Numbered from the stretch's first letter, positions 49,543-62,204 are shown. The stretch: 64,000 nucleotides of DNA from Chrysoporthe austroafricana (GCA_001051155.2 JYIP02000006.1:2728001-2792000); one strand, 5' to 3'. A program made the numbers and translations. Notes: a model not told the origin generated them from the letters alone.

Positions 49543-52049
49543 CTATTTCCATGCTCCGGGTCCCATCATGCCGTATGGTGTCAGGTCCTGCAGGAGCAGG
49601 TTCTGATTCACCTGCGCTGGGTCCGGCACGCTGTTTGTCATGCCCTGCGGATTGCCCCAGATGTCGAAGTCCAGCGCCCCGTTGAAGTCGAAGTAGTTGC
49701 CCATGTAGGCGTCGAACGGCGCCGTCTCGCCCGCGCTGAGGTCCATCGGGCCGCCTGCCCCGGCTCCTGAAGCGCTGTTCGCCACAAAGTTGAAGATGTC
49801 ATTGCCCGGCGTCCTCCCGGATTCACTCTTGGTACTCGAGTCGTCCGACCCGGGCATCAGGGAACGCAGCTTCTGCACGCACCGGGGCGTCTCGGGTGTC
49901 TTGCCCAGCCTCACGCGGAGCACCTCCTCTCGCTTGCGCCAGGCCTTGAAGATGAAGTGCGCCAGCTGGTAGTACATCTTCTGCGAGATCTCGTAGAATT
50001 CTGGGTGGTACTTGTAGACATCCTCCACGATCTGCCATGCCCTGTCCACGAGCCGTCCGGTCGTGCGGTAGCAGAGCTGCCCCACGAGGTATGCAAAGAT
50101 GTCGAGCTGAAAGTGCAGCCGCGAGAACCAGTCCCAGCCCGGGTAGCTTGCCATCTTGTACTGGTCGACGGCGTGGCACGTTGTCTCGACGGCGAGCTTA
50201 AACGCATTGCTCGTGTGGTCGAAAACCTCGATGCCCCAGTCCGCGGATTCTGCCGGGGGCTTGACGAGCACGGAAAGCTTGCCCATGAGATGTTCCTTCA
50301 GATCGCGGGCCAGGTTGTGGAGGGGCCCCGCTGTCGGCGAGGAGAACCTACTGTAGATTTCTTCCAACTCCTTGTTGAGCCTGAGGACGACGGCCCTGCA
50401 CTCTTCAACTTTCGCCTTGTTGGGGCCTGAGATGCCCTTCGTAGCCTCCAGCTCGTTGAGCAGGAGTATCGTCTCGACGCCCGGCAGATGTATGAGGTCC
50501 TTGGCAATCTTGAAGACGGTCATGACAAGGATCATATCTGTCGGCCCCTCCTTGTGTTCGATCGGTTCCGTGGCAGAAGGCAGAAGATCCTCGTCGCTGA
50601 TGTTCTTGGGCTCCTTGGTGTCCCATCCGCGGGGCAGGAGTGTGTGGCTTAGTCCTGACATCATGGCATACTTGGCATCGACCATGATGATCTGCCACCA
50701 GAGCCGTCTCCTCATCTCCGTCTCGAAGGGCTTGAGGCCGAGCAGCTCACCGTCACGATGCAGCCCCATCTTCTGGGCAACACGGATGACGACGCCGTTC
50801 AAGATCCAGGAGGCGTGGCGGTTGTATCGCCCTTGCAATGAGATCTGTGAGGGGACCGGTCAGTGCGGGGTTCCAAGGCGCAAGACATGCTTCATAGTCA
50901 CCGTACCAGGTATATGACTAGCGCCTGAAGGGTCAGGAGATCGTGGGTCTTGAGAAAGCCCATGCGCGTAAGGGTCACGCGAACGCCTCGACCGAACCTG
51001 GCCAGCGCCTTGTCCCGTGGCATTCCGAGTATCTCTTGGCATTCCTCCTTGCTCATCGAGACGGTCGCCAGAGTGTATATGGAGAAGAGCAGAGCCTCCA
51101 CGTTCTTGGGCAGCTGCGGCGAGGCTCCCGTCGCCTCTAACAGAAAAGGCTGCACCGTCGGGACGTGGATGATCTTAGTCAAGGGGTTGCACCGGTCGAG
51201 AAAGATCTGCCACAGGCGTACTATATGAGTAGGGCTCGGGGCGAGGTCTTCCGGGCCGGTCGCGGGCGAGTCTGCCGAGCCGAAGATGAGGTCGGAGTGG
51301 TCTTCGGGGGACTCGGAGACCTCGTCGATGGGAAGGGGGGTGGACTCGTCGCACGTTATCTCCTCGTCGACGATCTTCCGCATGGATTTGAGCTGGGTCG
51401 ATCCTATTTAGCACAAAGCACCGCGGACACCGGGACGGGACGGACGGGACTGGCATACCTCATCGTAGACCGTCGTCAGCAGGTACGAGTCCATGAAGCG
51501 GACGCCGCCGTCCTCCTCGATGAGCTTGCCGGCGGACTTCCATTTCGGGAGGGGGTCTTCCAGCTCAGGTATGCGGTCCGGCTTCGGGGAGGGAGGCTTA
51601 GCGGGCGGCGGAGACGGCGGCTTCGCGGTCGCGTACTCCTTCAGGAGCTCCTCGCACCTTGCCAGGCGCTCCTGGAGGTCCTGGTTTGGCCTCCGGCGTT
51701 TTCGGGCAGGGGCCGGCGTGCTTGGCGTACATGTCACGTTTGCCTGCGCGGCGGGCAGCCGTCATAGTTAGATCCGGACCACATGATCTCGACCCTCCGC
51801 GGCAGCTCGGGTGGTCACACCAACCTTGAGGCAATTGGCACACGGGAAGGTCCTATCACATTTGATCTTGCGGTGCTGGCAGAGCACGCAGGCGAGGATG
51901 CGCGGCGGCTTGCTCGGAGGGGCTGCGGCATGAACGCTTGGGGTTGCTGCCGTCGTGGACGCCGCGGGCGTCGGCGCCGAGATGGATGTAGGGGAGTCTG
52001 TCGTTGCCGCTGACATCGGCGGTTGGGCCCCTGCCTGGGAGCCGTCCAT
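49543..52049 (-). CDS. Zn2Cys6 fungal-specific transcription factor
   Basis: Predicted complement(join(49543..50844, 50907..51392, 51459..51743, 51825..52049)), 765 aa. The N-terminal zinc cluster has Cys54, 57, 64, 70, 73 and 80 with CxxCx6Cx5CxxCx6C spacing; the intron after Lys75 puts the last Cys in exon 2. A short basic linker (RKRRRPN) and a heptad stretch ([15 protein letters not shown]) follow, typical of dimerising Gal4-type factors. The fungal-specific regulatory domain covers about residues 190-560, with [22 protein letters not shown] and MRRRLWWQI. It should bind CGG-type half-sites in the nucleus. Targets are unknown, but the MFS gene downstream on the same strand is a candidate. 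An Asp/Glu-coding GAC/GAA tract lies just upstream of the chosen ATG. Confidence 0.9.
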
Positions 52050-53654
52050 CTTTTCGTCGTCGTCGTCGTCTTCTTCGTCGTCGTCGTCGTCCTCTTCGTC
52101 GCCGTTGTTATCGTCGTCGTCGTCTACAGGTCAGCCTCTCTCTGGGCTCATCAGCACGAGGCTCGGGGCAGCTCGGACGTTCGCTGTTCAGGCCAGGACA
52201 GGAGTGCGGTCCTCAGCGCGGGCGCTGGTGCGAGGTCGTGGAGGGGGCCGGAGTGTGTCGGTGAGGCCTCAAGGAGAGGATGACGTTGCAGTTGTCTGGG
52301 GAGTCGACCTCGGGGTGTGGGTGCCGGACTGAGGGGAGAAAGGGTCGGTCCAGGGCGCAGCCGGTGGAGATATAATAATGTGAGGAAGAGGCGAATGCTG
52401 GTCCATGTCGTAGAGGACAAAGTTTAAATCGCAACGGCCCCGTACCGACAGCTGCCGAGCCCTCCCTCCCTGTACGCCAGCTTAGCGTGCCTTGCTCTGG
52501 ACGGCTGCGTAGTCGGCTCATACCAGTCGTGCCAGCCTGGGCACCCAGCATTAGGCCCAGGACGGCGCGAGGCCCTCCCTCCTCAGCCGCCAGCCGAAGG
52601 ACAGATCTACCAGTCTGCCGAGGAGGCGCATGTCTTGTCATCACCCCAGACGTACTACTGTGTATGTATGGGAGATCCATACCCAAGTATACCTAGGCAT
52701 AGGGCAGGGCAGGCTGTTGTCGAAGGGCTGGAACCGGCGGGCCCCGGCCCCAAGCCCCCATAGCCCCTCCACCCGCCCTGAGTCTATCTCATGCGTGCTG
52801 TTGTCTCTCCTTCCAGGTCTGGCTGAGCTGAGCTGAGCTGAGTTGAATAGCGTCCTACGCGTGAAGACGCCAGAGAACCTTGAAGAAGTTTAGGCAGAGA
52901 GCTGTGTCCGCCCTAGCCACCCCTCGTACTCGGGTTCGCTCAGTCGACAGCGATATGCCGTGCTATGTATGTGTCGCGCCTAGGCCAGTCCCCGTCCAAA
53001 TTTCAAATAGCACATCCCCACCCCACAGGATGACTGACTACTCACTTGGACACACCTACCTACAGCGTTAGCGACCTCGAGCATATATAATGGCGCGGGG
53101 CACGGGCGGTGTCTCCGCCCTCAGTCCCACCGCAGTATTCATGCTTGCTTGGTAAAGAGACTAGTCAGCTTTCATGCCTTGCCCGCAGTGGCTTAATAAG
53201 AACGGATATACAGACTTTCTAAGTCCGCCGCCGGAGTTCGGATCTAGGTCTAAGTCCTTTTCCAGCCTTGCCAGCTGTCAGCCACGTGCCAGCGTACCAG
53301 CGGACAATTAATTTTTTTTTTTTTTTAAAACGAGAAAGGTACCCCCAGCCACGAATCTGGGGAAGCTGAGGGCCCCTGAGATCCAGCGCCTTGCAGCGAA
53401 TCACGGCAGACCTGTTGCTGACACTGCACGTCATCCTGCTTTCTCGGCGCCGAAAATCGCAGTGCTTCGCCAAACTTTCTGAGTCCACTAAAATTTCAGT
53501 GAACGCCGGAAGGGTCACAACTAGGTTTTGAGTTTCTGATCGACATCGCCAGTTCGCCCTCCAACCCACTGGAGACGCCTGGAACCCGTCAGAGGTTCAG
53601 ACTCGGTCCGGCTCGCCTGTGATAATGACTGCGTCTTGCTTCATATAACTCAAC
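52050..53654. other. Divergent intergenic region (Zn2Cys6 factor / LYS4)
   Basis: 1.6 kb between two divergent start codons. It has a GAC/GAA trinucleotide tract at 52054-52126, a GCTGA repeat near 52822-52845 and a T15 run at 53312-53326. A six-codon upstream frame (MSPERG) precedes the zinc-cluster start. No further gene is seen. Confidence 0.45.
52054..52126. repeat. TCG/GTC trinucleotide tract
   Basis: A visible run of TCG/GTC triplets. On the minus strand it reads as GAC/GAA codons in frame with the zinc-cluster protein start, with a stop codon upstream, so it is more likely a leader microsatellite than coding. Confidence 0.8.
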
Positions 53655-56097
53655 ATGTTCGTCTTGGTAAGCTAGGCCCGCCCTCTCGACCAGGGTGGAC
53701 ATCTTCGAGGGCTGACAGCGTCACGTCCAGAGGAGGAGCCTCGCCCTCGGGGCGACGCGAGGTCCTCGCCAGTTGGCCCTGTCCGGGGCCGCCGCTCGCT
53801 CGATACGGACCAGCCGGTACACCACATCAGCATGCAGACGCCAGGCCGCTTTCCACTCCCAGCTCGAGGACTCCTCCGCCTCCGCGCTCCTCTCCTCCCT
53901 CAAGACGCCATCGCCCACGTCTACGCCACAGACCCTGACCGAGAAGATCGTCCAGCGGTACTCCGTCGGGCTGGCGCCTGGCAAGAAGGTCAAGGCCGGC
54001 GACTACGTGACCCTCAAGCCTCACCACTGTATGACGCACGACAACTCGTTTCCCGTCGCCCTGAAGTTCATGTCCATCGGCGCTTCCAGGATCCACGACA
54101 ACCGGCAGGTGGTCATGACCCTCGACCATGACGTGCAGAACAAGTCCGAGGCGAACTTGAAGAAATACCAGCAGATCGAGAACTTCGCCCGCGAGCACGG
54201 CGTCGACTTCTACCCGGCCGGCAGGGGCATCGGCCACCAGATCATGGTCGAAGAAGGATACGCTTGGCCCGGCACTGTCACCGTCGCGTCAGACAGCCAT
54301 AGCAATATTTACGGTGGTGTGGGCTGCCTCGGAACGCCCGTGGTCCGGACCGATGCGGCGAGTATCTGGGCGACCGGGCGGACGTGGTGGCAGATCCCGC
54401 CGATCGCCAGGGTCACGCTCACCGGAATCATGCCCCCGGGAGTGACGGGCAAGGACGTGATCGTCGCGCTGTGCGGGCTGTTCAACAATGACGACGTGCT
54501 CAACCACGCGATCGAGTTCACCGGGTCCGAGGAGACCATGCGGTCCATCCCGGTCGACGACAGGCTGACGATCGCGAACATGACGACCGAGTGGGGCGCG
54601 CTGACGGGACTGTTCCCTATCGACTCCGTGCTGCAGTCGTGGTTGCGCGCGAGAGCGACTACGGCGGCCATGTTCAACCCGGACACCGGTTCCGGGAAGA
54701 GGTTCACGCACGCTAAGCTCGACGAGCTGCTGCAGAACCCGCTGACGGCGGACCCCGGCGCGACGTACGCCAAGTCGCTGTATCTGAATCTCTCGACGCT
54801 GTCTCCCTTCGTCGCAGGCCCCAACTCCGTCAAGGTCGCGACGCCGCTCAAGGACCTCGAGGCGCAGAACATCAAGCTCGATAAGGCCTATCTCGTGTCC
54901 TGTACTAACTCTCGGGCATCCGACCTGGCACAGGCCGCGCGCGTCTTCCGCGACGCCGCCAAGGACGGCCAGATCCCCAAGATCGCGGAGGGCGTGAACT
55001 TTTACATCGCCGCGGCATCTCTCCCAGAACAGCAGATCGCGGAGGAGACGGGAGACTGGCAGGTCCTGCTGCAAGCCGGCGCGCAGCCGCTACCGTCAGG
55101 TTGCGGTCCTTGCATTGGCCTCGGGACGGGCCTGCTCGAGCCAGGCGAGATCGGCATCAGCGCGAGCAACAGAAACTTCAAGGGGCGCATGGGCAGCACC
55201 GACGCTAAGGCCTACCTCGCCAGCCCGGAGGTCGTCGCGGCGAGCGCGCTGAGCGGAAAGATCGCCGGACCGGGGTGGTACCAGAATCCCGAAGGCGTCA
55301 AGAAGGTCATCATCGGCGAGGGCAATGGCGATGTGCAGGCGGACAAGGCCGTCAGCGTCGAGGACGCCCTCGGCAAGCTCCTCGCCGACGCCGAGAGCCT
55401 CATCACCGCAGCTGAGAAGCAATTTTCCAGCGAAAACACGCCCGCCTCCACACAATCACCAATCACATCGCCAGCGGCAGAAGCAGAGGCAGATGACTCC
55501 GAATCCCTTACCGAGATTCTGCCCGGCTTCCCTACGGAGATCTCAGGCGAGATCGTCTTCTGTGACGCTGACAACATCAACACGGATGGCATCTACCCGG
55601 GCAAATACACCTACCAGGACAACGTGTCCCGTGAGAAGATGGCCGAGGTCTGCATGGAGAACTACGACACGTCCTTCCGGACCCTCGCAAGGGCCGGCGA
55701 CATCCTGGTGGCCGGGTTCAACTTCGGCTGCGGCTCGTCGCGCGAGCAGGCCGCGACCGCGATCCTGGCCAAGGACATCCCGCTGGTGGTCGCGGGCAGC
55801 TTCGGGAACATCTTCAGTAGGAACAGCATCAACAACGCGCTGATGGGCGTCGAGGTGCCGCGGCTGGTGCAGAGGCTGCGGGAGACGTTCAAGTCGGAGG
55901 GGGAGGCCGGCAAGGTGGCCACGAGACGGACCGGGTGGCGGTTCGTGTGGGACGTGCGGCGGAGCAAGGTCACGGTCACCGAGGGCGAGGGCGGCGAGAC
56001 GTGGAGCCAGAAGGTGGGCGAGCTGCCGCCGAACGTGCAGGAGATCATCGCGAGGGGCGGGCTGGAGAAGTGGGTGAAGTCGCAGATTGCGGCGTAG
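53655..56097 (+). CDS. LYS4: Homoaconitase, mitochondrial (lysine biosynthesis)
   Basis: Predicted join(53655..53666, 53773..56097), 778 aa. Exon 1 is only ATG TTC GTC TTG before GTAAGC; exon 2 adds a Ser/Arg/Ala-rich presequence ([14 protein letters not shown]) fit for mitochondrial import. The catalytic part reads HHCMTHDNS, then [17 protein letters not shown]. The three [4Fe-4S] cysteines are Cys381 (SCTNSRASD) and Cys448/Cys451 ([11 protein letters not shown]). A C-terminal swivel domain ([27 protein letters not shown]) follows a linker. It converts homocitrate-derived homoaconitate to homoisocitrate in the fungal alpha-aminoadipate pathway to lysine. Motifs distinguish it from plain aconitase by its homology pattern, though no alignment was run. 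The 12-nt first exon is the least certain part. Confidence 0.92.
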
Positions 56098-56895
56098 GAC
56101 GGTCTGCAGGGAGCGGCGGTTCGATGAGCCCCTAGGGGGAGGGGGAATGATCTACGGGTCTATAACCTATTTGCGTAGTACATAGCTTACGGGTAGGGCC
56201 CAACTGGGATTAAAAATGAAAAGGAAAATACGGATTAGATCTCTTTTCGGTCTGTGCCTCGGCCAAAGTGTGGCAACGTTGAAGATCGCTTCGTTCCCAG
56301 GCACAGTGCTGCTGGGCCCTGTCCACTGGCACTCATCTGGACATCTCGCCATGTAAATACGTTTAGGGCCATGGACTGTTGCTGTCTAAACGGGCAAACA
56401 TTTAAGTCTTGCCGGTCTTTGCTACTCTGGTGTGCTGGAGTCGGCACACGGCTCTTCGTGGAGAAGAGCTTGGGCCAAGGCCAGACACGAAAGTGAAAAG
56501 CGAGGTGGAAATACGGATGACAAGAAGCGCAAAGCTCTCCAGAGCCTGGATTCAGTAGTATTATATCCATCATCGCTACACAGGCTTCTGGATATGGTTT
56601 ATGGGTTCTTACACCAAGCTATTCCTCTCGCTGGCCTTCTTTTCCCGTTTCCCCCGTTCCCTTTCGCTGGTATCATATGCAAAGTGCGTCTTTTCCCCTC
56701 TGTAGAATCTTTCAATTGACGAAGTCGCTGAATGCCGTTTTCGTCTCTTACCCCTGGAATAGGGCCAATGCAAAAACAAAAACCCAAGACCCACTCAGAT
56801 GCAGTTTCCACACACAAATACAAGCACTGTATGCTGTAGCCTGAACGCCGCGCCGCTGCCCTGTTCTTTTCGTGTACTCTCTATCCAAATGCAAC
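56098..56895. other. Convergent intergenic region (LYS4 / USP)
   Basis: 798 bp between stop codons of convergent genes; AT-richer than its surroundings and presumably both 3' UTRs. No gene seen. Confidence 0.5.
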
Positions 56896-59694
56896 TCACA
56901 TAACGATGCACTCCCGGTCCGGCACCTCGCCCTTCCTCTTGGCCTTCTCTGGGTCCTTGTCGCTGCTGCGGCTCTTGGACTTGGCCCGTCGTTTCTTGGC
57001 GTGGAGGTGGTGGTGGTGCTCCTTGTCCTTCTTTTCTTCGCTGTCGGTCGATGGTCGCTCTGGTGCGACCGGGGCCAGCGGGGTCTCTTCGCCGTCCGCA
57101 ACGCCCTCCCCTGCTTCGCGGAGGACCTCCTTGCTCTTGCTCTTCAGGTTCAGGCGGGATATGGTGATGCTGATGCGGCTCTCACCCGCCTGGCTCGTGG
57201 GTCTGCTGCGGTTTCCAGATTTCGTGAACTTCGCCGCCGCTCTAGAAAGTCGCTGTGCCGTGGTCTCCTCGCTCGGTGTGACGGCTGGCGACGGGCCAGT
57301 CTCGGGAGTTATAACTGGAGTACCCAGGATGGGTTCGGAGACGGCAACACTTCCACGTCGTGAGGTATTTGGACTGAGTAGCGTAGGGGCCTGATGCCCA
57401 TCATCTTCAACACTGAGACTCAGTCGTGGTGGCCGTTCCAGCTCGGATGAGAAGCGAATACTAGGGCCTGCTGGATTGGTGAGGGAGTCAAAATAGCCAC
57501 TAGCTGCTCTTGACAGTCCTTGCTGCTCGCTGTCGCTTGTGGTACCTGCGATGTTGATGGTCGAGTCGTCGTATGACGGAGGCTCAGTCTCAGACCCCGT
57601 TACCGATGTATCTGTAACGTCTACCATAGGAACGATCTGGTAGAACAACAGGTACGGCATCTCGCTTTTCAAGGATTCTTTGATGTCATCGACATACGAG
57701 ACTCGGTTCTCAAAGGCAAGGTCGTCGAACTTGACCCATTGAGCGTCCTCGTAATCCGGCGGCGGATCGTTATCGTGGCGCCTGTTGTCAGTGAGAAGCT
57801 TGGGGTTGACCCTCGCAAAGCTAATGTAATGCCCCGAGTGTACTGAGTCGCCCCTATGGCAAACGACGGACTGAAGCACCAATTTGTACTCCGTGCTGAG
57901 CGAGTTGTCCTCTTCGACCTTGGCGTCGTCTGCAACCATGAATCGAGGTAATCTCAGGCTGTCGGGAATGTCGATGAAGGTGTTCTGCCTCTTGGCACGC
58001 CCATCCTCTGTCATCAGATACCTCTTCAAACAGATACCAACCACAGGGCGCTGGTTGAAATGCATAAGGATCTCTCCATCGGTCTTCGGCTCGGTGTTTG
58101 GAACGGCGTGCCAAGCTAGATTCCATCATCAGTATTGTCGCGTGAGAAGACTACGCCACTGGTGACCAGGCTGACGCTTGAAGCTCCAGATGATATGTTC
58201 AGAACTTACGTATCAGTCGGAAGAATTGCCACGCAGGGATAGTGACTGCTTTCACGACAGTGGAACCTTTTCGCTTCGCCTTCTGCAGCAGACTCGCGGC
58301 GTCCGAGTCGGTCGCCCTCCCATCGGCGTCCAGGACAATGCGCTGTATGATACTCGTCGACCTATGACGAGCAGAAGGACGCTCTGGGTCGGGGGTTGAA
58401 GGCCCGTCCGCCGGCTCGGGCGCGTCGGCGGTGGTCCAACGCCGTTGTAGAGGTTCCCCACTGACCTGGTCCATAGCCTCTGCCTCCTCTTCTGGGTCAC
58501 TGACGATACGGACGGTACTCCTCGGGGTAAGGATTGGCCTGTCGCCTTTCTCCTCGACACCATCGCGCGAGACGTCGACCCTCGTATTGAAATAGTCCTC
58601 TAGGCAGTCCTCAAGCTTGACACCCTTGCCTTCTGGGTCGACTGGGACTGCTAGGTTGAGGAGACGTTCGTACACAACCTTGTGGTCGTCTGCGGGATCT
58701 CGAGTTAGCCTCAAAAAGGTAATGGTTTTGGTGGTGCGTACTGCGACTCACCTTTGTCGCCCTTGCCCTGGTGGAACAAGTCCACTTGTAGAGTGAGTAA
58801 CGGCAGCTGCAGCGTCTCGGTGATGAATGCGAAGGCCTCAGAAGTATCCTGCTGTTCCAGCAACTGGGCATCTTTCCAGCCGCAGGCAGCCAAGGCATCC
58901 TGGATCAGTTGTGTCTGTGACCTGTCAGCGCAAATCCTCGCAGGCCGGTTCGGGGTGTCGCCCGTACGAAGTCCGTGTGTATGAGCTTCCCGCTCCTCAA
59001 CATGTTCACCCAGAGGCGGAGCAACGCAGCCAGGTTCCGGTGCGGCTCCTCGGACGGGCTGTTCTTGAGCATGCACTCGAAGGCCTCGAGCTTCGCGAAC
59101 ATGGCGAACAGCAGCGCGTCGAGATAGCAGGTGACGTTCCCCCTGTTCTCAGCCCCCAGCATATGCACGTTCGGGTCGTAGGGTAGTATAGTGCCCGACA
59201 TGGATCTCTTGTGGAGGAGCAGCATCTCGACGGCCTTCTCGGTGTCGCCCGCGGCGTATTTGCTCCTCAGAGCGAAGCGCACGTCTTCCTTGGAAATGTC
59301 GTGCAAGTCCATGTCGCCGAGGCGTTTCTCGATGTCATCGACCTGTACGCGGTTGCGCAGTCAGCTCTGGCTCTCGCAGGGCCAAATTCCCCGGGGGAGG
59401 CGCTGACCTTTGCGCCCTCCTTCTCCTTGTCAACGTCTCCGTTGGCTGTGGTGCTCGAACTGTTCTTGAATACGGAGAGGAATGTCTCGGACGAGAGTGG
59501 TCGGGACTATATAGGAGGCGAATTAGCGCGCCCAGTCCTCCAATTCTTGGCGGCCAGAGTCCCGTGTCGCCTTTTAAGTTTTTTCCCTTACGAACCTTGT
59601 ATCCCTCCGAGGACTTGCTCCGACCATGAGGGCCATTCTTCTCTTTGTCCTTGTCACGCAGGGTGAGCAGTCGCCTCGGTATGCCGGCCTTCAT
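56896..59694 (-). CDS. Ubiquitin-specific protease with C-terminal CAAX box
   Basis: Predicted complement(join(56896..58115, 58210..58689, 58752..58914, 58968..59342, 59408..59506, 59596..59694)), 811 aa, all junctions in frame. A UBA-like helical stretch (about residues 85-112) precedes the USP domain. The Cys box is GNVTCYLDALLF with catalytic Cys138, followed by the QQDTSEAFAF block. The His box is SVHSGHYISF with His501, and WVKFDDLAF follows. A divergent insert separates the two halves. The last 120 residues are Ser/Thr- and then Lys/Arg-rich, ending KRKGEVPDRECIVM; the final CIVM fits a CAAX prenylation box with Met favouring farnesylation. It removes ubiquitin from substrates; the tail suggests membrane tethering. 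No substrate can be inferred. Confidence 0.9.
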
Positions 59695-62204
59695 TGTGGC
59701 GCCGGGCTGGGGCTGCGAGGGCGCGGGGCGTGTGGTGGCAGTCTCCTGCTGCTGGTAGTGGCGGCGGCGGCGGCGGTGGTAGAAGTGGTGGAGGTGGTGA
59801 AGGTCAGGATCGGTGATGGAGGAGGCCCAGGTGTGTTGAAGGTGACCAGAAGCCCAACGGCTCGAGGCTATCTTCCAAAGAGCAACTGGGGCATGTCTCT
59901 GGGCGGGGGGAGGAACGGTACGTGCGGCGGCGGCGGGGGAAAAGAGGAGGCCGAAGGTGGGATTGTTATCGAAGGCTGTTTGTCGAGAGGGCCTGGGCTG
60001 ACAAGGTCGACAGGTTGGAGGAGGTGGGCTCTGGTGGCGGTGGTGTAGGGATGGACGCTGGAGGCTCGACGACGGTCGCAGGTTGTTGGGGCGGGCTCGG
60101 GGTGATCTACTATGTTTGAAGCGGCTCGCAGGCCCCTGGCCGTGAACTCGGTACGGGTATGTGGGGACTACTTATGGGTACTAGGGTACCCAGCATTGGA
60201 TCTCAGCAGCAGCTGGTTGGCGGGAAGGGGATCTTCAACAACGTGGGCTGCCACACGGCTTGCGTAGGGCGCCTAGGTGGTAGCGGAGGGTACTACAGTA
60301 GGATCGGCCCACTGGATTCGACCGACCGAACGTTCTGATGGAGGGAGGCCTGCACCCTGCTCCAGTTTCTTTCTGCAGGTTATGGCCGCCGCTTTGCGTG
60401 CCACCCCACCACGATACGATAGGACAGGATATGGTACCCAGGAGGGCATAGCACAGCACAGTACGGAGTACAGCACAGCGTAGCGCAGGATGCTGAGGGC
60501 GGGGTCGCGGCCGCGGGAGCAGGACAAGGTTGCGTCGTGGGATCCCCCGTGCGGACGTTTCGAAAGTCGTGCCCAGGTTCTCAGATTGCAGACATAAACC
60601 GCGCTGGTGAAACCGTCTGGGTCCCCGGCCAAGACGTCGTCGAGGAGAGTTGTAACAAAAATAACCACGTACAACAACACCTTGCCGCTGCTCTCGACGA
60701 TCGACAAGGGCGGTGGCTTGAGGGGCCACAGGGATTCGTTGATACCCGGTACCTAGGTGGCCCATCCAGCCGCAGCCTCGCCGCCGTGATGGTCGGGTTC
60801 GAGTCACCAGTTGAGCCCGTACTGAGCCACCCAGCACGGGTCGAGATAAACACCATGACGTCTCGTCGCATGATCGGTCCTCTTCTGTGCCAGGCGGGGC
60901 GGCATCAGCGGGCCGCTTACTGTGTTCTTCCATCTCACTGCCTGCATATTTACTTACATACAGCCGTACTCACAGTGCCTCGCGTGCTGTCATCCCGGCG
61001 GGGCAGATCGTGTGCATGCTCCACCACTCCACCGCCGCACCACCCTCCTCCTCCCCTCCAGCCTTCCAGCCCATCCCACCTCAGAACACACCTGATCCTG
61101 CATAGATCGACTACCCTACCGCCGATCACGTCTTCCTGGCCGCTGCTTGGCACAGCGAGCTCACTGCAGCCGTGCTGGCAGCAGATCCCACAGAGGTGCA
61201 ATGGCAGCAGCAGGCGGCGGCGGCGGGTCCCTGGATTGCGCAAACCCACCAATGCACGCGCGCGCGCTAGGTAGCCTGCCTCCTCCGAGGGTGCTGCTGA
61301 TCGGCGTGAACCTGACGGTGCCACCGGAGCCGTCCGCATGCTCCAGAGTCAACGAGCATTGATAAGCACGCACAAACAAGGCGCGCGCACACACCGTGTG
61401 AACCGGAGCGGCGGGGGCCGGTCGGTGTCGTCCACCTGACCGAGGCCGAGGGGAGAGCTCTCCCACCACGGAGTCTCCGGGCTAGCAGAGAACCCAGAAC
61501 AGAGCGCGCAATATCGACGGGAGGAAATAGGATGACAAACTGCCTCCCCTCCCTCCTATTGTCTTGGCGACAGGCCACGCAGTGATCAGCACCTGACGGG
61601 CCGTCCCCAGGCCATCCGTGGCCTGTCCACATCGTGTGATTCGCCCTGGCTTCCCCGGTGCTAAGCTGGACTATCGAGAGAAAAAAATTTCTCGACACCA
61701 CCATTCCCGTCCGCTGGTCGATCCGCACGTCTTGGCTGCGTGGCTGCTCAGTTCCAGCCGCGCGGGACTGACTGCCTGCATTGGGCTGCCCGCCGTGCTG
61801 ACGGGCCTCGTCACGATCATCAGCATCCTGCCATCCTGCCTTGTCATCCATCCTTCGATCGCATCTCGGCCGAGATCGCTGATCGTCGCTTGTCGCTGAC
61901 CCCACTGCTGTGGTACTGGACGTGACTGGTGACTGGGTACTGGGTAACTGGCAGTGACTGGGTAGTGCCACCCCCCCCCCATCTCGATGACCCAGCCTTC
62001 TGGAACGCCCTAAACGGTAGGGGTCCACCCACCCACTGCCACCTGCCACCCCAGCAGCACTGGAGCTGCCATGCCTGCCAGGTGCGGGGAAGCGCGGCCA
62101 GGGCACAGAAGCTGACCGCCGCCGCAGCTTTTTCGTCTCTGGGACGAGACACCTCAAGGGACTCGCTTCCTCCCGCGACGACAGACCCCCTTGACACCGT
62201 CACG
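59695..62204. other. Divergent intergenic region (USP / Med11)
   Basis: 2.5 kb between two divergent start codons. Long GC-rich frames on either strand (for example 60235-60933 and 61267-62157, minus) are Arg/Pro/Ser/Gly-rich and show no domain, start context or splicing I would defend. A GGC/GGT trinucleotide tract lies at 59756-59800 and a C10 run near 61969-61979. It should hold two promoters and leaders. Confidence 0.45.

Noticed and set aside
54289..55074. 261-codon minus-strand frame over homoaconitase
   Set aside because: Antisense shadow of a well-supported gene.
60794..60830. GGTTCGAGTCACC motif suggestive of a tRNA T-arm
   Set aside because: The flanking bases do not form a 5-bp T-stem and no acceptor or anticodon arm can be built.
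60235..60933. 232-codon minus-strand frame
   Set aside because: Repeated Arg/Pro/Gly-rich sequence, no start context or splicing, no recognisable family.
61267..62157. 296-codon minus-strand frame between USP and Med11
   Set aside because: No domain, Arg/Ser/Gly-rich, lies in an upstream leader region; a chance high-GC frame.
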